From Rhodovibrio sodomensis (GTDB lineage Bacteria > Pseudomonadota > Alphaproteobacteria > Kiloniellales > Rhodovibrionaceae), in the NCBI RefSeq assembly GCF_016583645.1, contig NZ_NRRL01000035.1, positions 1 through 41,602 on the forward strand: a stretch of DNA of 41,602 nt, written 5' to 3'. A program made the position numbers and the translations under genes. Under the pieces are notes generated by a model. It did no database searches, was not told where the DNA came from, and saw nothing but the letters and a program-made list of their open reading frames with translations. Shown piece after piece: positions 1 to 6,773 of this stretch; position 1 is the first letter of the stretch, and the number at the start of each line of letters is the position of its first letter.

Positions 1-686
1 ATCAGGTTCGGCCAGTCGAACCAGCGCGCCAGATAGGCCGGGTCGAGGAACGGCGTCCAGATGCTGACCGAGCCGATCGCCGCCAGGGTGAGCGCGCCGA
101 AGCCCCAGGCAAAGCGCTGCGCCTGGTGCCGCAGGCGGCCCTCGGTCTTCATCACCACCCAGGTGGCGCCCAACAGCGCGTCGCCGACCACGAGCGCGAA
201 ACCGGTCATCACGCTGAACACGCTGAGCCAGTCGAACCAGCCGCCGACGTAGGCCCGACCCTCGACCTCGATGCCCTGGACCAGCGCGCCCAAGGCCACG
301 CCCTGGGCGAACGCGGCCAGGATCGAGCCGCCGGCGAACGCGGCCGACCAGAGGTGCTTGTGGCGCCGGCTGCGCCAGCGGAACTCGAACGCGACGCCGC
401 GGAACACCAGCGCCAGCAGCATCGCGGTCAGCGGCGCGTAGAGCGCCGGCAGGATGGTCGCGTAGGCCAGCGGGAACACCGCGAACAGGCCGCCGCCGCC
501 CAGGATCAGCCAGGTTTCGTTGCCGTCCCAGACCGGGGCGACCGAGTTCATCATCAAATCGCGGTCCTGCTCGCTCTCGACCAGCGGGTAGAGGATCCCC
601 ACCCCCAGGTCGAAGCCGTCGAGCAGGATGTAGGCCAGGACCGCCACCGCGATCAGCGCGGCCCAGATGGTTGCCGGATCGATCAT
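1..686 (-). CDS. cydB: Cytochrome bd ubiquinol oxidase subunit II, partial
   Basis: This is the N-terminal part (228 codons) of the second membrane subunit of cytochrome bd quinol oxidase; the gene continues past base 1. Reading the minus strand from the ATG at 686 gives a start MIDPATIWAALIAVAVLAY, then DGFDLGVGILYPL and the family-diagnostic WDGNETWLILGGGGLFA. At least five hydrophobic segments follow. CydB packs against CydA in the inner membrane to form the O2-reducing quinol oxidase; the haems are in CydA. It starts 12 bases after the cydA stop, so the two are co-transcribed. The short Q-loop of the partner CydA points to the CioB-like branch. No anomaly is seen, and only the missing C-terminus limits the call. 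Confidence 0.96.
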   Translation of the reverse strand, partial: MIDPATIWAALIAVAVLAYILLDGFDLGVGILYPLVESEQDRDLMMNSVAPVWDGNETWLILGGGGLFAVFPLAYATILPALYAPLTAMLLALVFRGVAFEFRWRSRRHKHLWSAAFAGGSILAAFAQGVALGALVQGIEVEGRAYVGGWFDWLSVFSVMTGFALVVGDALLGATWVVMKTEGRLRHQAQRFAWGFGALTLAAIGSVSIWTPFLDPAYLARWFDWPNL

Positions 687-698
687 GGCCCAGCGCTC

Positions 699-2123
699 CT
701 ATTCCGCGGGGAAGACCTTGTCGGGGGCGACCGAGGGGGCCGGTGTCAGCCCGGCCGCGCGGGTCGGTCCGCCGTCCGTCTCGGGCCCGCCGGTCACGTC
801 GCCGGTGCGCGGCGGCTTCGCCATCAGGCGCAGGATGTACACCGTGCCCGCCCCGAACAGGGTGAAGTAGACGATGATGAACGCGACCAGCGAGGCCGCG
901 ACCGCCGGCGCGCCCACCGTGGAGGCGCTCTCCGCCGTCGTCATCAGGCCGTAGACGGTATAGGGCTGCCGGCCGACCTCGGTCGTGACCCAGCCGGCGA
1001 GCACCGCGACGAAGCCGGATGGCCCCATCGCCACGGCCGCGCGCTGCAGCCAGGTGTCGGCATAGAGTCGCCGGCGCAGCCGCTGCACCAGCGCCCAGCC
1101 GCCGACCGCGAGCATCGCCAGGCCCAGGGCCACCATGATCCGGAACGACCAGAACACCCAGGCGACCGGGGGCTGCTTGTCCTCCGGGAAGGCTTCCAGG
1201 CCCTTCACCTTGCCGTCCCAGTCGTGGGTCAGGATGTAGGAGCCGAGGTTGGGGATGCCGACCGACCAGCGGAGCTTGTCCGCCTGGTCGTCCGGGATGC
1301 CGAACAGGTAGAGCGGGGCGCCGTTCTCGTGGGTCTTGAAGTGTCCCTCCATCGCCGCGATCTTGGCCGGCTGGTGCTTCAGGGTATTCAGGCCGTGCAG
1401 GTCGCCGGCGACGATCTGCAGCGGCGTCACCACGATCGCCATCCACATCGCCATCGAGAACATGATCCTGGCACCCCGGTCGCGGCTGTTCTTCAGCAGA
1501 TGCCAGGCGCCGACCCCGCCGACCACGAAGGCGGTCGTCAGGTAGGCGGCCAGCACCATGTGGACGAGGCGATAGGGGAAGGAGGGGTTGAAGATGATCG
1601 CCCACCAGTTCTCCGGCACGAACTGCCCGGCGTCGTTGATCGCGAAGCCGGCGGGCGTCTGCATCCAGCTGTTCACGCTCAGGATCCAGAAGGCGGAGGA
1701 CAGCGTGCCGACGGCCACCATCGCGGTGGCGAACAGGTGCAGCTTCGGCCCCACCCGGTTGAAGCCGAACAGCATGATGCCGAGGAAGCCCGCCTCCAGG
1801 AAAAACGCGCTCAGCACCTCGTAGCCCATCAGCGGGCCGACGATCGGGCCGGCCTTGTCGGCGAAGCTGCTCCAGTTCGTGCCGAACTGGTAGGACATCA
1901 CGATGCCCGAGACGACGCCCATGCCGAAGGCGACCGCGAAGATCTTCTTCCAGTAGGCGAACAGCGTCGCGTAGGCGTCGTCGCGGGTCCAGAACCACAG
2001 GCTTTCCAGCACCAGCAGGTAGCTGGCCAGGCCGATCGTGAAGGCTGGGAAGATGATGTGGAACGAGACGGTAAAGGCGAACTGGATGCGCGCCAGATCG
2101 AGCGCCGTGAGCGCGTCGAGCAT
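699..2123 (-). CDS. cydA: Cytochrome bd ubiquinol oxidase subunit I (short Q-loop, CioA-like)
   Basis: This 474-residue haem-bearing subunit of bd oxidase oxidises quinol and reduces O2 to water, giving high-affinity or cyanide-tolerant respiration. The N-terminus ARIQFAFTVSFHIIFPAF carries the conserved haem-ligand histidine. A second conserved histidine is in FPYRLVHMVLAAYL, and GRQPYTVYGLMTT near residue 390 is the family GRQP box. The protein is shorter than the E. coli long-Q-loop form (about 520 residues), and the segment between GHFKTHENGAPLYLFG and the GRQP box is compact, as in CioA-type enzymes. The start ATG at 2123 is preceded by GGAGGGATCG, a strong ribosome-binding site. cydB follows after 12 bases. 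The C-terminal tail is Pro/Gly-rich and hydrophilic. Oxygen regulation is plausible but I see no clear FNR site. Confidence 0.97.
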   Translation of the reverse strand: MLDALTALDLARIQFAFTVSFHIIFPAFTIGLASYLLVLESLWFWTRDDAYATLFAYWKKIFAVAFGMGVVSGIVMSYQFGTNWSSFADKAGPIVGPLMGYEVLSAFFLEAGFLGIMLFGFNRVGPKLHLFATAMVAVGTLSSAFWILSVNSWMQTPAGFAINDAGQFVPENWWAIIFNPSFPYRLVHMVLAAYLTTAFVVGGVGAWHLLKNSRDRGARIMFSMAMWMAIVVTPLQIVAGDLHGLNTLKHQPAKIAAMEGHFKTHENGAPLYLFGIPDDQADKLRWSVGIPNLGSYILTHDWDGKVKGLEAFPEDKQPPVAWVFWSFRIMVALGLAMLAVGGWALVQRLRRRLYADTWLQRAAVAMGPSGFVAVLAGWVTTEVGRQPYTVYGLMTTAESASTVGAPAVAASLVAFIIVYFTLFGAGTVYILRLMAKPPRTGDVTGGPETDGGPTRAAGLTPAPSVAPDKVFPAE

Positions 2124-2176
2124 CGATCCCTCCGAAGCGTCGACCGGGGTGCCGGAAAAGCTTTATTCTGACTATG

Positions 2177-2204
2177 AGGCTAAGCGCCGGCCCACAGCTT
2201 TCAA
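2177..2204 (-). promoter_or_regulatory. Candidate promoter of cydAB
   Basis: In the 272-base gap upstream of cydA the minus strand has TTGAAA (2199-2204), 16 bases, then TAGCCT (2177-2182). The surrounding stretch (about 2160-2225) is clearly AT-richer than its GC-rich flanks, as expected for a promoter. The -10 match is poor. The rest of the gap (2230-2395) is extremely GC-rich and palindromic, and may end transcription of the upstream malonyltransferase-like gene. Confidence 0.3.
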
Positions 2205-2395
2205 TTCGTCTAATTTAGCCTGTGCGCATGTGTCCCAGATGCCGCGCGCCGCGGCGGCGCGGACGCCCGAAGGCGGCCCCGGCGGCCGGGCCGCGCACCG
2301 GCGTGGTGTGCGTTGTGAACATATTCCGGGCGGCCCGGCCGGCCTACCGGAGCCCGGTGCGGTGAATCCGCCCGGGTCGCCAAGCGGCGGGCCGG

Positions 2396-3337
2396 CTACA
2401 GCACGTCGTCGAGGGCGCGTTCGATGTCCTGGGCGTCTTCGATGGCGTGGGCCTCGTGGGAGCCCGAGATCGCGCGGACGTAGGTGCTGAGGTCGTCGCC
2501 GTGGCCGATTTCGAGGAACTCGGTGACGCCGTGGTCGGTCATGTACTCCACGCTTTCGCGCCACCGGATCGGTCGGGCGACCTGTTCGGCCAGGCGGTTG
2601 CGGATCTCGTCCGGGCTTTCCAGCGCGTAGGCGGTGACGTTGGAGACCAGCGGCAGCTTGGGCGGCGCCACCGGCAGGTCGGCCAGCGTCTCCTGCAGCT
2701 GCGCCACCGCCGGGTCCATCAGCGGGCAGTGCAGCGGCGGGATGCCGTCCAGGAACTGGGTCTCGCCGCCCTTCTTGGCGGCCGCTGCGACGAACGCTTC
2801 CACGGCCGTGCGCTCGCCGCTGACGGCGTGGCTGTCGGGCGCGTCGTCCCGGGCCAGCTCGCAGACGCCTTGCTTGCCGGCCGCCTCGGCGAGCGCCTTG
2901 ACGGTCGCCAGGTCCAGGCCGTGGACCGTGCAGATCGCGCCCTTGGCCCGCGGGTAGGCGGACCAGACCGCGCGCGCCCGGGCGCGCAGCCACTTCGCCG
3001 CCTCGCCGGCGGACAGGGCGTCGACCGCCGCCAGCGCGGTCAGCTCGCCGCGGCCGTGACCGGCGACGAATTTCCCGGTCTCCGACAGCCAGAGGTCGCC
3101 CTGCGCCTCGAGCGCCTTCACCCCGGCGAGGCTGACCGCCAGCATCGCGGGGTCGGCGTTCTCGGGGTCGGCGAGCTCGTCTTCCGGGCCCTCGAAGATC
3201 AGTCGGGACAGTTCCTGGCCGAGCGCCTCGTCGATCTCCTGGAAGACGTAGCGCGCGGAGGGATAGGCCTGCACGTAATGCAGGCCCATGCCGATGGTCT
3301 CTGCCCCGCGGCCGGGGAAAATGAAGGCACGGGTCAT
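2396..3337 (-). CDS. FabD-like malonyltransferase homologue lacking the catalytic serine
   Basis: A 313-residue protein of normal FabD length with the family framework: N-terminal FPGRGAETIGMG (FabD: FPGQGSQ), GHGRGELTAL at residues 93-102 (FabD: GHSLGEYxAL), PLHCPLM with a conserved His near 203, and LVSNVTA. The acyl-accepting serine of GHSxGE is glycine here (position 95, codon GGC read directly), and the oxyanion-hole glutamine of PGQG is arginine. As known for this family, loss of the serine should abolish malonyl transfer from CoA to acyl-carrier protein, so this is probably not the housekeeping FabD. It may be a non-catalytic binding or regulatory paralogue. The start ATG at 3337 has a perfect AGGAGG seven bases upstream. 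The frame stays open further upstream over a 15-base tandem repeat, but that low-complexity extension is unlikely to be translated. cydAB lies downstream on the same strand. Confidence 0.85.
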   Translation of the reverse strand: MTRAFIFPGRGAETIGMGLHYVQAYPSARYVFQEIDEALGQELSRLIFEGPEDELADPENADPAMLAVSLAGVKALEAQGDLWLSETGKFVAGHGRGELTALAAVDALSAGEAAKWLRARARAVWSAYPRAKGAICTVHGLDLATVKALAEAAGKQGVCELARDDAPDSHAVSGERTAVEAFVAAAAKKGGETQFLDGIPPLHCPLMDPAVAQLQETLADLPVAPPKLPLVSNVTAYALESPDEIRNRLAEQVARPIRWRESVEYMTDHGVTEFLEIGHGDDLSTYVRAISGSHEAHAIEDAQDIERALDDVL

Positions 3338-4099
3338 GAAAGACCTCCTCTCGGGGGGAGCCGGGTCGGGGGCGCCGGGTGACGGCCGCCTGGCGCCAGA
3401 CGGCTCGGGACCAGACGGCTCGGGACCAGACGGCTTGGTAGCGGGCGGCTTGGTAGCGGGCCGCCGAGAAACCGCGCGGCCCGGCGGCCCGGCGACCCGC
3501 GGCATGGGGCCGGTCGGCTCGCGGGCGTCGGCCGCGGCCGCGTTGCGAGGGCATGATGCCACGCTGCCGCGCGCTCGGCCATGTCGACGCGATTTCCGGC
3601 GGCCCCGGCGCGGCTCAGCCGGAATAGCGCCATCACCTGTGGGCGTTCTGCCCCCATCCTACACGGCTGAAGTGTCGGCCGCACGCCTGCCGTCCGTCAC
3701 CGGTGCATGGGCGTTTCCCGTGGCGGCGGGCAGGACGTTGGGTCAGCGACTCCCGGAGCGGGCGCCGGACGCGTGGACGCGCGAGCCGCGGCACGGCCTG
3801 CTGCCGGCAAGCCTGGTGCGCGCGGCGCTGGCCGCCGGTCTGGTGGTCGATAGCATGACGGTCAACCGCCCCTTCGACTTGCGCGGTCGTCTGGGGCGCC
3901 GGCCGCGGGCACGCCATGCCGGCCGCCTTCGACGCCTGGCGCGCCCGCCGGGATGCGCGCGGCGGCTTTGGCCCGTCCAGCCTGGGCATCGGCCCGCACC
4001 AGCTGCGCGGCCGCGCGGGCCGGATCGCGGTGTGGCGCGACAGCGTACCGGAACCTCCGGCCCAGTGCCTGGCGGTGCCGGAACGCCGCGCGCCGCCGG
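3338..4099. other. 762-base interval without an assignable gene; coding-like traces on plus strand
   Basis: Besides the tandem repeat there is no gene I can name. Codons on the plus strand from about 3760 to 3890 have coding-like third-position bias (translation includes HGLLPASLVRAALAAGLV and MTVNRPFDLRG). The same bias then appears in another plus frame from the ATG at 3916 to about 4090 (MPAAFDAWRARRDARGGFG...). The change of frame near 3890-3916 and the lack of a recognisable family suggest a decayed gene, or chance bias in GC-rich DNA. Both cannot be separated by eye. Confidence 0.25.
3396..3455. repeat. Four-copy 15-bp tandem repeat
   Basis: Two exact copies of ccagacggctcggga (3396-3410, 3411-3425) are followed by two degenerate copies, ccagacggcttggta (3426-3440) and gcgggcggcttggta (3441-3455). 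The array sits about 60 bases upstream of the FabD-like start. It is in phase with an upstream extension of that frame, where it would encode a Pro-rich five-residue repeat. It is more likely non-coding slippage-prone sequence. Confidence 0.85.
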
Positions 4100-6022
4100 T
4101 CATCGCGGAGGGCGTCCGCCGTCCGGGGCATGGTCGGCGCCCTCCGCCGCGCCCGCCGCCTTCTCCGCCTGGGCCGCGTCCGCCGGGGCGGGGCCCAGCC
4201 AGACGTCGATCGGCGCCTGCCGGCCGCGGATCGCCGTCGCCGGGCAGTGCACCAGGCCGGCCAGGTGCGCCCGCGCGGCTTCGGGGGCCTGCGCCACGAC
4301 GGCGCCCGCGACGGCGAGGCCGACGCCGCGCTCCTTGGCGACCGCCATCAGCCGGCTGGCGAGGTTCACGGTATCGCCGGCGAGGGTCAGTTGGTGCTGT
4401 TGCCGGCCGCCCAGGCGCGCCACCTGGACCGGGCCGAATTGCAGCCCGATGCGCACCGGCAGGTCGAGCTGCGCCATGCGGGCCAGCAGCTCGCGCGCGC
4501 AGGCGAGCGCCCGGGCCGCGTCGTCGGGGCGCGGCCGCGGCACGCCGAACACCAGCATAGCGCCGTCGCCGGCAAAGTTGTCGACGTAGCCGCCGTGGCG
4601 GGCGGCGCCGTCCTCCAGCTCGGCATGCAGGCGGCGCATGGTGGCGACCGTGTCGCCGGGGCTGGCGGTTTCGCTGCGCGCGGTAAAGCCGACCATGTCG
4701 ACGAACATCACCGCCGCCGGCAGGACCTGTCCCTCGAACGCCGGCCGGTCGGTGTTGGCGAGCGCCTCGGCCAGCGGCTGCGGCACGTAGTGCGCCAGCC
4801 GGCGGCGCTGCGCGTCGCCCAGCACCAGCCGGCCGCTCACCGCGGCCGCGGCGCCCAGCCCGCCGGCAGCGACCGGCACGGTGAGGTTGAGCCAGACCTG
4901 GCCCAGGCTGAACGCAGCCAGCGTCACGGCCACCCACGCGGCGGCCGGCAGCACCGCGGCGATGACCGCCAGCCGTGCCGGGCGCAGCCGGGCGGCGTGC
5001 CAGCTGAGCAGGCCGACGGCGAACACCGCCGCCATCTCCGCCAGGGTGGTGCCCGGCCCATGGGCGAGGAAGCCGCCGCCCAGCAGGTTGGCGGTGATCG
5101 TGGCGAACGCTTCCACCCCCGGCATCGCGGGGTCGAACGGGGTGACGAAGGTATCGCCCGCGCTGGTCGCGGTGGCGCCCAGCCAGATCACCCGGCCGCG
5201 CACGTCCGCCAGGTTGAAGGCGCCGCGCAGCACGTCGATCAGCGGCAGCGTCGGGAAGCTGCCGCCGGGGCCGTAGAAGTTGGCCGTCCAGCGCCCCCGC
5301 GGCCCAAGCGGTATCCGCCGGGCGCCGAGCCGGACCGCCGTCGGCAGGTCGACCGCCAGGTCGCGCCGGTCCAGGCCGTGGTAACCGGCCGCCGCCAGCA
5401 GCGCGAGACCGGGCAGCGCGCCGTCGTCGGACAGCCGGATCGCCGGGTGCATCCCGGTCAAGCCGCCGTCCGGTCCGAGCGCCACGTTGACGTGGCCGAG
5501 ACCGGCCGCCGCCTTGGCCAGCATTCGGATCGGCGTCAGCAGCGCGTCCGGCCGGGGCGGCGCCGACGCGCCGGCGGCCCGGCGCAGCGGCACGGTGTGG
5601 CCGGCAAGGTCGGCCGGCGGCGGCCCCGCCGCCGCGCCGTCCAGGGTTCCGGCGACCGGCAGCAGGGTGCGCCCGCTGGCACGCAGGGCGTCCGCCAGCG
5701 CGGCGTCCGCCGCCGGGTCGCGGGCCGGTTCCGCCATCAATAGGTCGACCGCGATCACCGCGGCGCCGGCCTGGCTCAGCCGCCGGTTCGCGGTACCCAG
5801 CCGGTCGCGCGGCACCGGCCAGCCGCCGGCGGCGGCGACGGTCGCGTCGTCGATCGCCACGATTGTCACCGGCGCCTCGGGGAGCCGCGGGCCGCGGAGG
5901 CCGTAGCGCCAGGTCAGGGTGTCGCTTTCCAGGCCGGCCACGCGCGGCACCTCGCGCACCGCGGGGTAGGCCAGCGCCAGCAGCAGGAACGCCACGGCGG
6001 CCAGAACCGCGCGGCCCCGCAT
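4100..6022 (-). CDS. CHASE2-domain class III adenylate/guanylate cyclase
   Basis: A 640-residue membrane-bound cyclase making a cyclic nucleotide second messenger. There is an N-terminal membrane anchor (residues 4-22), then a large extracytoplasmic CHASE2 sensor domain (about 30-320) with VTIVAIDDATV and FVTPFDPAMPGVE. Two or three membrane helices follow (about 325-400), then a cytoplasmic class III cyclase domain (about 430-590). Metal-binding aspartates are present in MFVDMVGFTARSE (D442) and AGDGAML (D486), and the transition-state Asn and Arg are in GDTVNLASRL (N553, R557). The lysine that normally selects adenine (YxDKxxGD) is Asn here (VDNFAGDG, N483), so purine specificity is uncertain. 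ATG 6022 has GGGAGG upstream. It starts 28 bases after the FecR gene stops, so the pair is an operon. The antiporter with a cNMP-binding-like domain lies upstream. Confidence 0.93.
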   Translation of the reverse strand: MRGRAVLAAVAFLLLALAYPAVREVPRVAGLESDTLTWRYGLRGPRLPEAPVTIVAIDDATVAAAGGWPVPRDRLGTANRRLSQAGAAVIAVDLLMAEPARDPAADAALADALRASGRTLLPVAGTLDGAAAGPPPADLAGHTVPLRRAAGASAPPRPDALLTPIRMLAKAAAGLGHVNVALGPDGGLTGMHPAIRLSDDGALPGLALLAAAGYHGLDRRDLAVDLPTAVRLGARRIPLGPRGRWTANFYGPGGSFPTLPLIDVLRGAFNLADVRGRVIWLGATATSAGDTFVTPFDPAMPGVEAFATITANLLGGGFLAHGPGTTLAEMAAVFAVGLLSWHAARLRPARLAVIAAVLPAAAWVAVTLAAFSLGQVWLNLTVPVAAGGLGAAAAVSGRLVLGDAQRRRLAHYVPQPLAEALANTDRPAFEGQVLPAAVMFVDMVGFTARSETASPGDTVATMRRLHAELEDGAARHGGYVDNFAGDGAMLVFGVPRPRPDDAARALACARELLARMAQLDLPVRIGLQFGPVQVARLGGRQQHQLTLAGDTVNLASRLMAVAKERGVGLAVAGAVVAQAPEAARAHLAGLVHCPATAIRGRQAPIDVWLGPAPADAAQAEKAAGAAEGADHAPDGGRPPR

Positions 6023-6050
6023 CACCGCGCCTCCCGCCCGCGCGCGGGCG

Positions 6051-6668
6051 TCACGGCAGGGTCGTGGCGGCCAGCACCCGGTCGACCCGTGCCTGCCTCC
6101 ACCGCTTGACCTCGCCGGGTGGTTCGCCTGCCGGCACGTCGGTGCCGTCGCCGGCGGCGAGCGTGACCGAGCGTTCGCGGGCGCGCACATCGACCCGGCC
6201 GGAAACGACGAAGACCGCCGTCGCACCTTCCGCGTCCAAGGCGACCACCCATTCGGTGGAGCGGGCGGCGGCGACCGCGCTGCGGGTCTCCACCTCGAAG
6301 CTGCGCCAGGCGCTGGCCGGCGCGGTCACCAGGCGAAGGATGCCGCGCAGCAGCCGGATCGCGGCGTTACCGCGGGTCGGCGCGAACGCGTCGACCGCGG
6401 CCTGGCTGTCGGCGCCGAGGGTAAGCTTCGAGCCGTCGGTAAAACGCACCGCGAGCTTGGCATCGGCCAGCGTGCGCAGGGTCTCGCCCCGGTGCACCCG
6501 GGCGCCCAGCGTCAGCGCCCGCGGCGTGGCGTCGGTCCAGGCGCTCGCCGGGCCGGTCAGGCCGGTCACGGTGCCGACGGCGTCGGTCTGCGCGGCGGCC
6601 GGCCCAGTGGCGAGCCACACGGCGGCGGGCAGCACGGCGGCGAACGCGGCGGCCAGGAAAGTGCGCAT
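6051..6668 (-). CDS. FecR-domain periplasmic protein
   Basis: A 205-residue protein with a clear Sec signal peptide (MRTFLAAAFAAVLPAAVWLA, cleavage after AAAQ), then a FecR-type beta-rich domain: VGTVTGLTGPASAW, a ...LTLGARVHRGETLRTLADAKLAVRFTDGSKLTLGADS core, and a C-terminal VSGRVDVRARERSVTLAAGDGTDV. FecR domains outside iron sensing commonly sit beside CHASE2 cyclases and are thought to be envelope partners of the sensor; here the spacing to the cyclase is only 28 bases. I chose ATG 6668 because GAAAGG lies at a good distance; an in-frame GTG at 6689 is possible but has no better signal. There is no N-terminal anti-sigma segment and no sigma factor nearby, so ferric citrate signalling is unlikely. 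Confidence 0.85.
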   Translation of the reverse strand: MRTFLAAAFAAVLPAAVWLATGPAAAQTDAVGTVTGLTGPASAWTDATPRALTLGARVHRGETLRTLADAKLAVRFTDGSKLTLGADSQAAVDAFAPTRGNAAIRLLRGILRLVTAPASAWRSFEVETRSAVAAARSTEWVVALDAEGATAVFVVSGRVDVRARERSVTLAAGDGTDVPAGEPPGEVKRWRQARVDRVLAATTLP

Positions 6669-6773
6669 CGGCACGGCCTTTCGGGGCACGCTCCCGTCGA
6701 TGTGGCGGGAACAACGGCTGAGCTTATCACATCCGCAGTCCCGGCGCTGCGGGCCCGGACGCGCCCGTCGGGC

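Noticed and set aside
126..2171. 681-codon plus-strand open frame
   Set aside because: It is the antisense shadow of cydA and cydB: composition is His/Arg/Gln/Pro-rich without domains, while the minus strand encodes clear oxidase subunits.
6669..6740. CRP-like TGTGATAAG before FecR
   Set aside because: Only one half-site matches; there is no TCACA at the required spacing.
6669..6773. Terminator between the antiporter and FecR genes
   Set aside because: GC-rich partial dyads are present but without a good stem or T-run, so read-through remains more likely.
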